Source: JASGIT01 sp047601665 | GTDB taxonomy: Bacteria > Pseudomonadota > Gammaproteobacteria > Burkholderiales > Burkholderiaceae_C | Direction: 5' to 3' | Assembly (NCBI GenBank): GCA_047601665.1 | Contig: JASGIT010000001.1 | Coordinates: 2,666,001 to 2,730,000 of the forward strand | DNA: 64,000 nt | Shown here: piece by piece, positions 49,160 through 60,169 of the stretch | Layout: each line of letters opens with the position of its first letter | Position numbering within the stretch: the first letter of the stretch is position 1 | Notes under the pieces: model-generated | Databases searched by the model: none | What the model was told of the DNA's origin: nothing | Seen by the model: only the letters and a program-made list of their open reading frames with translations | Program-made: the position numbers and the translations under genes

Positions 49160-52100
49160 AGAAATTAGTCGCCATCGTCGGCTGGCTGGCCGCAGCGACG
49201 GCGGCCCAGGCCCTCACCGTTACCAGCTTCTCGCCCCAGGGCGAGGTGGCGCGTGTGCGCCAGGTGGTCGTCAAGTTCGACGCCGCCGCCGTCACCTTCG
49301 GCGACCCCAAGGCGCCCGCGCCCGTGGCGCTGAGCTGCACCGAGGGCGGCGAAGGCCAGGGCCGCTGGACCAGCGACCGGGAGTGGGTGTTCGACTTCAA
49401 GGCCGATCTGCCGCCCGGCGTGCGCTGCACGGCGCGTTTGACGGATTCAGTGCAAAAATCGGCCTCCAGCCAAGGCAGGACAAGCGCTGGCAGCTATCAA
49501 TTCCATACCGGCGGGCCGTTCGTGCGGAGCATCCTGCCCGGCAGCTACCAGCCCATCGACGAGGAGCAGTTCTTCCTTTTGCAGTTCAACGGCCCTGCCA
49601 CTGTGGCCAGCCTGCAGGCCAACGTATGGTGCGTGGCCGAGGGCATGGGCGAGCGCATTCCGGTGCGGCTGATCGAAGGCGCGCAGCGCGCCGCGCTGCT
49701 CAAGGCCCAGGGGCTGGAAAAGCGCGCCGCCGCCGCGCCGCTGCAGTTCGCCACGCTGGCGTGCAACCGTCGGCTCACGTCGGGGGCCAAGGTGCAGCTG
49801 GTGTTCGGCAAGGGCGTGGCCACGCCCAGCGGCGTGGCCAACAGCGTGGAAAAGCGCTTCGACTACCAGGTGCGCGAGCCGTTCAGCGCCGAGTTCTCGT
49901 GCGAGCGCGAGAACGCCCAGGCCGCCTGCCTGCCCATCCGCCCGCTGCGCCTGTCGTTCAACGCGCCCGTGCCGCGCAAGCTGGCGGCGGGCGTGCGGCT
50001 GAAGTACGGCAACGACGCCCTGCAGCCCAACGTGCAGGAAGGCGATGGCGAGGTGACGGGCGTCGAGTTCCCCGCCCCGCTGGCCGCGCAGACGCGCTTC
50101 CAGATCACGCTGCCCAGCGGCTTCAAGGATGTGTCGGGCCGCGCGCTGGCGAATGCGGGCAACTTTCCGATGGCGGTGGCCACGGCGGACATGCCGCCGC
50201 TGGCCAAGTTCGCCGCCGCGCCGTTCGGCATCGTCGAGCGGTTCGGCGAAGGCCCTCCGGACAATAACCCGCCCGCGCTGCTGCCCGTCACCGTGCGCAA
50301 TGTCGAAGCCCAAGGCGAGGTCACCACCTTCACCCCGCGCACCGACGCCGAGGTCATCGCCTGGTTCCGCAAGGTGCAGCGCTACGACGACTACACGGTG
50401 GACCGCAAGCAGGCCCGCCGCGACGTGAAGGGCCCGCTGCCCGCCGCGCTCAAGGGCCAGGAGGGCGACGACCCCGCCACCGTGCAGTCGCGCATGGTGT
50501 CGCTGCTCGCGGGCCAGGGCGGCGTGAAGACGCTGGCGCTGCCGCAGCAGGCCAAGGGCGACCCGCGCCCGTTCGAGGTGGTGGGCATTCCGCTGCCGCC
50601 GGGCTTCCACGTGGTGGAGATCGCGTCGCGGCGGCTGGGCGCGTCGCTGCTCGACGAGCGGTACGGTGCGCAGCGCACGATGTACGTGCGCACCTCCGCG
50701 CTGGTCACCAACCTGGGCGTGCACTTCAAGCTGGGCCGCGAGAACTCGGCCGCCTGGGTCACCACGCTGGACAAGGGCCGGCCCGTGGCGGGCGCGGTGG
50801 TGCGCGTGTCCGACTGCGGCGGCAGGCAAATCGCCCAGGCCACCACCGATGCGCAGGGCATTGCCCGCTTCGCCAGCCTGTCGCCCGAGCCGCCGCAGTG
50901 CCGCAATGACGAAGGCGGCTACGGCAGCGGCGCCTACTTCGTGAGCGCGCGCGCCGAGAACGAGGGCGCGCAGGACATGGCCTTCACCTGGAGCGACTGG
51001 CAGCGCGGCATCGAGCCCTGGCGCTTCAACGTGCCCACCAGCAGCGACGCCAGGCCCGACGAAATCGCCCACACCATTTTCGACCGCACCCTGCTGCGCG
51101 CGGGCGAAACCGTGTCCATGAAGCACCTGCTGCGCAGCGTGACGGGGCAGGGCTTCGGCCTGCCGGCCCAACGGCCCGACCAGCTCGTCATCACCCACGT
51201 GGGCAGCGGCCAGCGCTTCACCCAGCCGCTGGCGTGGCGCGGCACGGCCACGGGCGGCCTGTCGGCGGAAAGCCAGTGGCAGATACCGCCAGCCGCCAAG
51301 CTGGGCGAATACGCGGTCGAGCTGAAAAGCGGCGACCGCAGCTTCGGCAGCGGCCAGTTCCGCGTGGAGGAGTTCCGCCTGCCCGTGTTCGAGGGCCGCA
51401 TCGCCCCCGCCGACAAGAAACCGCTGGTGCACGCCCGTAGCGTGCCGGCCGACGTGCAGGTCAGCTACGTGGCGGGCGGCGGCGCGGCGAACCTGCCGGT
51501 GCGCGTCTCGGCCCTGGTGCGCGGCAAACAGCCCAGCTATGCCGACTACGAGCTTTTCAGCTTCAGTCCGCCGCGCAAGCGCGACGCCAAGGGCGATGCA
51601 TCGGCCAGCGCGAACAGCGACGACGAAACCCCCGAAGCCAGCCAGGACACCCGCGTGGTGGCCGACAAGCTGCCCCTGACGCTCGACCGCAACGGCGCGG
51701 GCCGCGTGACCATCGACAAACTGCCCACCGCCCGCGCCCCGCAGGAACTGCTGCTCGAAGCCACCTACGCCGACCCCAACGGCGAGGTGCAGACCCTGCG
51801 CAGCACGCACACCCTCTGGCCCGCCGCCGTGGTGGCGGGCATCAAGACCGAGGGCTGGGCCTCCGCCGCGCAGAAGGTCAAGTTCCAGGCCCTGGCGCTG
51901 GGGCTGGACGGCAAGCCGCAGCCGGGCGCGGCCCTGTCGGTGCAGGCCGTGGCGCGCACCACCACCACCACGCGCAAGCGCATGGTCGGCGGCTTCTACA
52001 GCTACGACAACAAGACCGACACCAAGGACCTGGGCACCATCTGCACCGGCCAGAGCGACAGCCGGGGCCTGCTGCTGTGCGAGGCCGCTTTGAGAGAGGC

Positions 52101-55062
52101 GGGCGAGGTCGAACTCGTCGCCACCGCGCGCGACAAGGACGGCAACGAGTCCCAGGCGGCCTCGTCCGTCTGGATCACGCGCCAGGGCGAGCTCTGGTTC
52201 GGCGGCGAAGACACCGACCGCATCGACCTGCTGCCCGAAAAGAAAAGCTACCAGCCCGGCGAGACGGCCCGCTTCCAGGTGCGGATGCCCTTCCGCCACG
52301 CCACCGCCCTGGTGGCCGTGGAGCGCGAAGGCATCCTCGACCTGCAAGTCGTGGAACTGGACGGCAAGGACCCCACCGTGCAACTGAAGGTGCAGGAAGG
52401 CTGGGGGCCGAACGTCTACGTGAGCGTGCTGGCCCTGCGCGGCCGCCTGCGCGAAGTGCCGTGGTACAGCTTCTTCACCTGGGGCTACAAGGCCCCGCGC
52501 GAGTGGTGGACGGCCTTCTGGATCGACGGCAAGGAATACGCCGCGCCCACGGCGCTGGTCGATCTGTCCAAACCCGCCTACCGCCTGGGCATGGCCGAAA
52601 TCCGCGTGGGCGCGCAGGCGCACCAGATCGCCGTGCAGGTCACCGCCGACAAGGAAAGCTACCCCGTGCGCGGCAAGGCGCAGGTCACTATCCAGGCCAG
52701 GCTGCCGGACGGCAAGCCCGCCGCCGGGGCCGAAGTGGCGCTGGCCGCCGTGGACCAGGCCCTGCTCGAACTGATGCCCAACACCAGCTGGAACCTGCTC
52801 GACGCCATGCTCCAGCGCCGCGCCTGGGGCGTGATGACCGCCACCGCGCAAATGGAAATCATCGGCCGCCGCCACTTCGGCAAAAAGGCCGTGCCCGCGG
52901 GCGGCGGCGGGGGCAGGGCGCAGACCCGCGAACTGCTCGACACGCTGCTGCTCTGGCAACCGGCCGTGAAGCTCGACGCCAACGGCCAGGCCAAGATCAC
53001 CGTGCCGCTGAACGATGCGCTGACCACGTTCAAGATCGTCGCCGTGGCTGACGCGGGCACGGGCCTGTTCGGCACCGGCAGCACCGCCATCCGCGCCACG
53101 CAGGACCTGCAGATCATCTGCGGCCTGCCGCCCCTGGTGCGCGAGGGCGACCAGTTCCGCGCCCAGCTCACGCTGCGCAACACCACCAAGGCGGCGATGA
53201 AGGTGGAAGTCACCCCCCGCGCCACGCTGCTGCAACTCGACCGGCAGACCGTGGACATTCCGCCCGGCGAGGCCCGCGAAGTCGCCTGGAGCGTGACCGC
53301 GCCCGCCGAGGCCCCGCGCGCCGGGGCGTTGCTGTGGGAGATCGCCGCGCGCGACACGGTATCCGGCGCGCAGGACGCCCTCAAGGCCAGCCAACGCATC
53401 GTCCCCGCCGTGCCCGTGACGGTGCGCCAGGCCACGCTGGTGCAGGTGGACGGCAGCTACGGCATCGACGTGGCCGCGCCCGCCGACGCCATCGCGGGCA
53501 AGGGCGGCGTGAAGATGTCGCTGCAACCCAAGCTGGCCGAGGGCCTGCCCGGCGTGCGCGACTGGTTCGCCAACTACCCCTTCATCTGCCTGGAGCAAAA
53601 AACCAGCAAGGCCGTGGGCCTGCGCGACGGCAAGCTCTGGCAGACGGTGCTGGCGCAACTGCCCACCTACCTCGACGCGGACGGGCTGGCGAGCTACTTC
53701 CCGCCCCAGGCCGGCAGCAGCGCCCAGGGCAGCGACACACTTACTGCCTACCTGCTCGCCGCCACGCACGAGGCCGCCGGCATCAACCCCGCCTTTGCCC
53801 TGCCCGACGAGGCCAGGGCGCCGATGGAGCGCGGCCTGATCGCCTTCGTGGAAGGACGCATCGAACGCAAATTCTGGAGCCCGCGCAAGGACCTGGACAT
53901 GCGCAAGCTCGCCGCCATCGAGGCCCTGTCGCGCTACGGCAAGGCCCAGGGGCGGATGCTCGGCAGCATCACCATCGCGCCCAACCAATGGCCCACGCAC
54001 AGCGTGATCGACTGGCTGAACATCCTCAAGCGCGTGGCCGACGTGCCCGAGCGCGACAAGCGCCTGGCCGAGGCCAACCAGATCCTGCGCGCCCGCCTGT
54101 CGTACCAGGGCACCAGGCTCGTCTTCAGCACCGAGCGCGACGACTACTGGTGGTGGCTGATGCAGAACGGCGACGTGAACACCGCCCGCCTGCTGCTCGC
54201 CGTGATGGACGACCCGGCCTGGAAGGACGACCTGGGCCGCCTGGCCAGCGGCTTCATCGCCCGCCAGCAGGGCGGGGCGTGGCTGACCACCACGGCCAAC
54301 CTGTGGGGCGGCCTGGCGCTGGAGAAATTCAGCGCCAAGTTCGAGGCCACGCCGGTGGCGGGCATCACCAAAGCCGCCCTGGGCAATGAGGCCGCCAGCG
54401 TGGACTGGGCCAGGGTCGAGCGGGTGAAAGCCAGCGACGCCAGCGGCGCGCCGCACCAGGGCACGCTGTTCGGCGCGCCCGCGGCGGCGGGCAATCTGCG
54501 CAACAACACCATGTTCTTGCCCTGGGGCAGCGGGAAGGAGCGTTTGACGGTCACCCACCAGGGCGCGGGCAAGCCCTGGCTCACGCTGCAATCGCTGGCC
54601 GCCGTGCCGCTCAAGGAACCGTTCAGCGCGGGCTACACCCTCAAGAAGACCGTCACCCCGGTCGAGCAGGCGAAAAAAGGCCAGTACACGCGCGGCGACG
54701 TGCTGCGCGTGACGCTGGAGGTGACCGGCACCGCCGACATGACCTGGGTCGCCATCACCGACCCGGTGCCGGGCGGCGCCACCATCCTCGGCAGCGGCCT
54801 GGGCCGCGACTCCGAGATCGCCACCCAGGGCGAAAAGCGCGAAGGCCCGGGCTGGCCCGCGTTCGAGGAGCGCGGTTTCGATTCCTTCCGCAGCTACTAC
54901 CAGTACCTGCCCAAGGGCACGGTCAAAATGGAATACACCGTGCGGCTGAACAACGCGGGCGAGTTCCAGCTTCCGCCCAGCCGCGTGGAAGCGCTCTACG
55001 CGCCCGAGATGTATGGCGAAGCGCCCAACGCGCGTGTCCAGGTGATGCAGGAGCCGAAATGA
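49156..55062 (+). CDS. Alpha-2-macroglobulin family protein with thioester
   Basis: A 1968-residue bacterial alpha-2-macroglobulin of the YfhM type. Signal peptide at 1-20 (KKLVAIVGWLAAATAAQA) without a lipobox Cys, so probably soluble in the periplasm instead of lipid-anchored as in E. coli. Many macroglobulin-like repeats, a bait-type loop, then the thioester CLEQ (C1478-Q1481) in FICLEQKTSKAVG. Such proteins trap attacking proteases and are tied to PbpC, which repairs the wall; pbpC lies three genes downstream. Residues 97-116 come from a dispersed repeat copy. Confidence 0.93.
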   Translation: MKKLVAIVGWLAAATAAQALTVTSFSPQGEVARVRQVVVKFDAAAVTFGDPKAPAPVALSCTEGGEGQGRWTSDREWVFDFKADLPPGVRCTARLTDSVQKSASSQGRTSAGSYQFHTGGPFVRSILPGSYQPIDEEQFFLLQFNGPATVASLQANVWCVAEGMGERIPVRLIEGAQRAALLKAQGLEKRAAAAPLQFATLACNRRLTSGAKVQLVFGKGVATPSGVANSVEKRFDYQVREPFSAEFSCERENAQAACLPIRPLRLSFNAPVPRKLAAGVRLKYGNDALQPNVQEGDGEVTGVEFPAPLAAQTRFQITLPSGFKDVSGRALANAGNFPMAVATADMPPLAKFAAAPFGIVERFGEGPPDNNPPALLPVTVRNVEAQGEVTTFTPRTDAEVIAWFRKVQRYDDYTVDRKQARRDVKGPLPAALKGQEGDDPATVQSRMVSLLAGQGGVKTLALPQQAKGDPRPFEVVGIPLPPGFHVVEIASRRLGASLLDERYGAQRTMYVRTSALVTNLGVHFKLGRENSAAWVTTLDKGRPVAGAVVRVSDCGGRQIAQATTDAQGIARFASLSPEPPQCRNDEGGYGSGAYFVSARAENEGAQDMAFTWSDWQRGIEPWRFNVPTSSDARPDEIAHTIFDRTLLRAGETVSMKHLLRSVTGQGFGLPAQRPDQLVITHVGSGQRFTQPLAWRGTATGGLSAESQWQIPPAAKLGEYAVELKSGDRSFGSGQFRVEEFRLPVFEGRIAPADKKPLVHARSVPADVQVSYVAGGGAANLPVRVSALVRGKQPSYADYELFSFSPPRKRDAKGDASASANSDDETPEASQDTRVVADKLPLTLDRNGAGRVTIDKLPTARAPQELLLEATYADPNGEVQTLRSTHTLWPAAVVAGIKTEGWASAAQKVKFQALALGLDGKPQPGAALSVQAVARTTTTTRKRMVGGFYSYDNKTDTKDLGTICTGQSDSRGLLLCEAALREAGEVELVATARDKDGNESQAASSVWITRQGELWFGGEDTDRIDLLPEKKSYQPGETARFQVRMPFRHATALVAVEREGILDLQVVELDGKDPTVQLKVQEGWGPNVYVSVLALRGRLREVPWYSFFTWGYKAPREWWTAFWIDGKEYAAPTALVDLSKPAYRLGMAEIRVGAQAHQIAVQVTADKESYPVRGKAQVTIQARLPDGKPAAGAEVALAAVDQALLELMPNTSWNLLDAMLQRRAWGVMTATAQMEIIGRRHFGKKAVPAGGGGGRAQTRELLDTLLLWQPAVKLDANGQAKITVPLNDALTTFKIVAVADAGTGLFGTGSTAIRATQDLQIICGLPPLVREGDQFRAQLTLRNTTKAAMKVEVTPRATLLQLDRQTVDIPPGEAREVAWSVTAPAEAPRAGALLWEIAARDTVSGAQDALKASQRIVPAVPVTVRQATLVQVDGSYGIDVAAPADAIAGKGGVKMSLQPKLAEGLPGVRDWFANYPFICLEQKTSKAVGLRDGKLWQTVLAQLPTYLDADGLASYFPPQAGSSAQGSDTLTAYLLAATHEAAGINPAFALPDEARAPMERGLIAFVEGRIERKFWSPRKDLDMRKLAAIEALSRYGKAQGRMLGSITIAPNQWPTHSVIDWLNILKRVADVPERDKRLAEANQILRARLSYQGTRLVFSTERDDYWWWLMQNGDVNTARLLLAVMDDPAWKDDLGRLASGFIARQQGGAWLTTTANLWGGLALEKFSAKFEATPVAGITKAALGNEAASVDWARVERVKASDASGAPHQGTLFGAPAAAGNLRNNTMFLPWGSGKERLTVTHQGAGKPWLTLQSLAAVPLKEPFSAGYTLKKTVTPVEQAKKGQYTRGDVLRVTLEVTGTADMTWVAITDPVPGGATILGSGLGRDSEIATQGEKREGPGWPAFEERGFDSFRSYYQYLPKGTVKMEYTVRLNNAGEFQLPPSRVEALYAPEMYGEAPNARVQVMQEPK
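49442..49506 (+). repeat. Dispersed repeat copy inside the alpha-2-macroglobulin gene
   Basis: GATTCAGTGCAAAAATCGG, CCTCCAGCCAAGGCA, GGACAAGCGCTGGCAGCTAT. It is in frame, adding SVQKSASSQGRTSAGSYQF (residues about 98-116) between two early domains. It closely matches the intergenic copy at 36983-37039. Confidence 0.85.
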
Positions 55063-55343
55063 GCAAGAAGTCCACCCTCATCACCGCCATCGTCGCGGCG
55101 GGCGTCACCGCCGCCGCGTTCGTGCTGAACCCATCGCCCGAGCAGCATCGCAAACACATCGAGCAAGCCATCAGCGACCGCAGCCTGCTCGCCGGCCTGT
55201 TCGGCATCGGCGTGCTCACGGCCTTCGCCTCCACCTACCACCCGCTGGGCGTGGCCTCGTACACCACGGTGAATGGGCATGTTGTGTCCGTGGGGGCGCT
55301 GGGGATGGTGTTCGTGCTGCAGCCGGGCGACAAAAAGCGTTGA
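55059..55343 (+). CDS. Small membrane protein
   Basis: A 94-residue protein with an N-terminal hydrophobic segment (TLITAIVAAGVTAAAFVLN) and a second one (AGLFGIGVLTAFAST). The NPSPEQHRKHIEQAI part after the first segment recalls DUF4359, but the match is not certain. ATG overlaps the alpha-2-macroglobulin stop as ATGA, so it is co-translated and may work with it at the envelope. Confidence 0.75.
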   Translation: MSKKSTLITAIVAAGVTAAAFVLNPSPEQHRKHIEQAISDRSLLAGLFGIGVLTAFASTYHPLGVASYTTVNGHVVSVGALGMVFVLQPGDKKR

Positions 55344-55400
55344 GCCGCTTGCGCCTGCCATGCGACAGTAGCCCTTCCTTTCGTTACGGATGCCCTCTCC

Positions 55401-56273
55401 ATGCTCCTCGGTCTCGCCGCCAACCGCCTGCACCACCATGCCCCTGACGCCGCGCTGTTCGCCTTGCTGCGCGCCTGCGAAGGCGGTATCCGCGAACTGA
55501 ACCTGGGCCTGCACGCCGTGGGCCGCACGCACGACGCCATCGTGGCCCAGGGGCTGCTGCATGGCTACGCGCCGCTGGTGCGCTACCCCTATGGGCGCGA
55601 GGGCGGGCTCATGAAGCTGGTGGCCGAGGTGGTGGGCATGGAAGGGAAGGGCCGCACGCTCGACGGCGCGATCTACCTGCTCGACCCGGTGGACCCCTCG
55701 TCCGTCTTCCCCGAGGCGCTGGCGCTGAAAAGGCAGTGCGTCATCCACGGCAAGCCGTTCCTGTCGACGGTGGCGAGCGCGCGCGACTGGGTGGAGATGG
55801 AGCGCATCCACGCCGGCCTGCCGCGCGACGCGGGAGCCGATGGGTTCCACGACCTGGGCACGCAGACCGTGGCGCTGATCGCGCACGACGCGATGAAGGC
55901 CGCGATGATCGACTTTGCCGCGCGTAACTTCGATGTGCTTTCACGCTTTGCCCGCCGCGTGGGCACGGGCACCACGGGCCAGCGGCTCAACGAGCTGGCC
56001 TGGAGCAAAGGCTGGCCCGCCGACCAGCCCTGGGTGCAGCGCTTCAACAGCGGCCCGCTGGGCGGCGACGCGCAGATCGCCGACCTGGTGCTGGAGCGCC
56101 GCTGCCAGCGCGCCATCTTCTTCGAGGACCCGCACGTGGCGCGCCAACACGAGGCCGACATCCAGCTGCTCGAACGCGCCGTGACCACGCGCACGCACGA
56201 CGCGGTGTGCACCACCTCGCCCCAGGTGGCGCAGCGCTGGTGCGATGCAACCCGCCTCCGCGCAGCCCTGTGA
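55401..56273 (+). CDS. mgsA: Methylglyoxal synthase, double-domain form
   Basis: A 290-residue protein, about twice the usual 130-150. The C-terminal half (about 155-280) is a methylglyoxal synthase with catalytic residues kept: ALIAHD (H162, D163), GTGTTG, GPLGGD (D223), and DPHVARQHEAD (H250, D253). It converts dihydroxyacetone phosphate to methylglyoxal. The N-terminal half looks like a second, degenerate domain of the same fold (GRTHDAI, EGGLMKLVAEV, DPVDPSSVFPEALALKRQCV). It lies between the alpha-2-macroglobulin unit and pbpC; its stop overlaps the pbpC ATG by one base. Confidence 0.88.
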   Translation: MLLGLAANRLHHHAPDAALFALLRACEGGIRELNLGLHAVGRTHDAIVAQGLLHGYAPLVRYPYGREGGLMKLVAEVVGMEGKGRTLDGAIYLLDPVDPSSVFPEALALKRQCVIHGKPFLSTVASARDWVEMERIHAGLPRDAGADGFHDLGTQTVALIAHDAMKAAMIDFAARNFDVLSRFARRVGTGTTGQRLNELAWSKGWPADQPWVQRFNSGPLGGDAQIADLVLERRCQRAIFFEDPHVARQHEADIQLLERAVTTRTHDAVCTTSPQVAQRWCDATRLRAAL

Positions 56274-58465
56274 TGCGTGCCGCGCTGCTGCTGGCCTGCC
56301 TGGTCGCAGCGCCCGCCGCCTGGGCGCTGCCGTCGTTCGACGAAGTCCGCCGCGACTTCCACCCCTCCGACACCCTCATCCTCTCGCGCGAAGGCGAGGT
56401 GGTGCAGCGCGTGCGCACCGATGCCAGCGTGCGGCGCGGGCAGTGGGTGGCGCTGGCCGACGTGTCCCCCGCGCTGCGCCAGGCGCTGGTGCTCAGCGAG
56501 GACCGGCGCTTCTACGAGCACAGCGGCGTGGATTGGCGCGCCGTCTCCGCCGCAGCCTGGGGCAACCTGTGGCACCAGCGCACGCGCGGGGCCAGCACCA
56601 TCACCATGCAGTTGGCGGGTCTGCTCGACGGCGACTGGCGGCAGGGCCCCGGCGGGCGCAGCGTGGTGCAGAAGCTCGGCCAGGCCGTGGCCGCGCAGCG
56701 GCTGGAGCACGGCTGGCGCAAGGACCAGATCCTGGAGGCCTACCTCAACCTCGTGCCCTTTCGCGGCGAGGTGGTGGGGCTGGACGCGCTGTCGCGCACG
56801 CTGTTCGGCAAGGCCGCGCAGGGGCTGGACGAGCGCGAGGCGGCGGTGGCCGCCGCCCTGGTGCGCGCCCCCAATGCCAGGCCCACCGTGGTGGCGCAGC
56901 GTGCCTGCGGCGTGCTGAAGGAGATGCAGCCCCAGGCGCAGGCGCAACCCCAGGTGGACTGCGAGGCGCTTGACCTGTTCACCACCTCGGCCCTGCAGCG
57001 CCGCGCCTTCGACGCCAGCGAGGGCATTGCGCCGCATCTGGCGCGGCTGCTCATCGCCCGCGCCGCCAAGCCCGCTCCGGCGGAACTGCGCTCCACCCTG
57101 CGCGCACCCTTGCAACGCTTCGCCCTGCAGACCCTCACCCAGCAACTGCGCGAACTGCGCGGGCGCAACGTGGAAGATGGCGCGGTGCTGGTGCTCGACA
57201 ACGCCACGGGCGAGGTGCTGGCCTGGGTCGGCTCGTCGGGCACCTTGAGCCAGGCGGCGGAGGTGGACGGCGTGCTCGCGCCGCGCCAGCCGGGCTCCAC
57301 GCTCAAGCCCTTTCTGTATGGCGAGGCGGTGGCCGAGCGGCGGCTCACGGCGGCGTCGCTGGTCGAGGATTCGCCCGCGCAGATCGCCACCGCGAACGGC
57401 CTGTACATCCCGCAGAACTACGACCGCCAGTTCAAGGGCTGGGTCTCGGCGCGCACGGCGCTGGCGGCGTCGCTCAACGTGCCGGCGGTGCGCACGCTGG
57501 TCATGGTGACGCCCGACGCCTTCTTCGCCCAATTGCGCCGCCTGGGCCTGCCGCTGCGCGAAAACGGCGGCTACTTCGGCTACAGCCTGGCGCTGGGTAG
57601 CGCCGAGGTGGCCCTGGTGAACCTCACCAACGCCTACCGCGCGCTGGCCAACGGCGGCAGGTACAGCGCCGTGGCCTATGCGCCCGCGCCCAGGTCCGCC
57701 TCCATCCCATTCACCCAGGCGCTGGATGCGGGCGCGGCCTTCATCGTGGGCGACATCCTCAGCGACCCCAACGCGCGCGCCCGCACCTTCGGCACCGACA
57801 GCGTGCTCGCCACGCGCTTCTGGACGGCGGTGAAAACCGGCACCAGCAAGGACATGCGCGACAACTGGGCCGTGGGCTGGTCCGCGCGCTACACCGTGGG
57901 CGTGTGGGTGGGCAACGCCAGCGGCGCCCCCATGCACGACGTGAGCGGCGTGAGCGGCGCGGCGCCCATCTGGGCCGCGGTGATGGGCTACCTGCACGCG
58001 CATACGCCCAGCCGCGCCCCCACGCCGCCCGCGGGCGTGGTGCAGGCCCCGGTGCGCTTTGGCGGTGAGCTGGAAGCGGCACGCGCCGAATGGTTCCTCG
58101 CGGGCACGCAGCAAACGGTTTTTGCTATGGATACAGGAGCTTCCAGCGCACGTCCTGCAAGGGCTGGAGGCCGAAAAGACTCTCAATTCATGGCGGAAGG
58201 CCCCGCGCGCATCCTGGCGCCCACGCCGGGCACCATCGTGGCGCTGGACCCGGACATCCCGCCCGCGCGTCAGCGCCTCACGTTCGAGGCCAGCGGCGGC
58301 GGCGCGTTGCGCTGGCGGGTGGACGGCAAGGAAGTGGCCCAAGGCCCGCGCGCCACCTGGCCGCTGTGGCCGGGGCGGCACCGGCTGGAACTGGCCGATG
58401 CGCGCGGCCAGGTGATCGACGCCGTGCCCTTCGAGGTGCGCGGCGCGGGCGTGCGCTCCCGGTAA
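56273..58465 (+). CDS. pbpC: Penicillin-binding protein 1C
   Basis: A 730-residue class A PBP. Signal-like leader (MRAALLLACLVAAPAAWA), GT51 glycosyltransferase with catalytic E76 in LSEDRRFYEHSG and RGASTITMQLAGLL, transpeptidase with S342-x2-K345 (QPGSTLKPF) and KTGTSKDMRDNW, then the C-terminal BiPBP domain. Residues about 614-638 (VFAMDTGASSARPARAGGRK) come from a dispersed repeat copy in the linker before the last domain. PbpC with alpha-2-macroglobulin is a known pairing. Confidence 0.95.
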   Translation: MRAALLLACLVAAPAAWALPSFDEVRRDFHPSDTLILSREGEVVQRVRTDASVRRGQWVALADVSPALRQALVLSEDRRFYEHSGVDWRAVSAAAWGNLWHQRTRGASTITMQLAGLLDGDWRQGPGGRSVVQKLGQAVAAQRLEHGWRKDQILEAYLNLVPFRGEVVGLDALSRTLFGKAAQGLDEREAAVAAALVRAPNARPTVVAQRACGVLKEMQPQAQAQPQVDCEALDLFTTSALQRRAFDASEGIAPHLARLLIARAAKPAPAELRSTLRAPLQRFALQTLTQQLRELRGRNVEDGAVLVLDNATGEVLAWVGSSGTLSQAAEVDGVLAPRQPGSTLKPFLYGEAVAERRLTAASLVEDSPAQIATANGLYIPQNYDRQFKGWVSARTALAASLNVPAVRTLVMVTPDAFFAQLRRLGLPLRENGGYFGYSLALGSAEVALVNLTNAYRALANGGRYSAVAYAPAPRSASIPFTQALDAGAAFIVGDILSDPNARARTFGTDSVLATRFWTAVKTGTSKDMRDNWAVGWSARYTVGVWVGNASGAPMHDVSGVSGAAPIWAAVMGYLHAHTPSRAPTPPAGVVQAPVRFGGELEAARAEWFLAGTQQTVFAMDTGASSARPARAGGRKDSQFMAEGPARILAPTPGTIVALDPDIPPARQRLTFEASGGGALRWRVDGKEVAQGPRATWPLWPGRHRLELADARGQVIDAVPFEVRGAGVRSR
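58113..58186 (-). repeat. Dispersed repeat copy inside pbpC
   Basis: TTTTTGCTATGGATACAGGA, GCTTCCAGCGCACGTCCTGC, GGGCTGGAGGCCGAAAAGAC: the reverse-orientation form. In frame, it lies in the linker between the transpeptidase and the C-terminal domain, so it should not harm folding. Confidence 0.78.
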
Positions 58466-58510
58466 TCGCGGGTTTACCCGTAAGAAACCCAGGCCCCTAT
58501 AACGCGCCGT

Positions 58511-58541
58511 ATATGCATGACGGCAGGCGCGGAATATGCAT
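58511..58541. promoter_or_regulatory. Paired ATATGCAT sites upstream of xdhA
   Basis: ATATGCAT occurs at 58511-58518 and again at 58534-58541, 23 bases apart (about two helix turns), 56-86 bases before the xdhA start. ATGCAT is itself palindromic. This layout suits a dimeric regulator of purine catabolism, but no regulator gene lies in the window. Confidence 0.4.
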
Positions 58542-58596
58542 ACAGCCGCGCAAAGGACTAATCTCGCACCATTCCCCCACGAGTCACCCCACGCGC

Positions 58597-60159
<1,563 letters not shown>

Positions 60160-60169
60160 GGAACAAGCC

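Noticed and set aside
49447..54591. Very long reverse-strand open frame (over 1700 codons) opposite the alpha-2-macroglobulin gene
   Set aside because: It is Arg/His/Gly-rich, has no recognisable domain and mirrors the codon bias of the real gene. Such antisense frames are normal in high-GC DNA.
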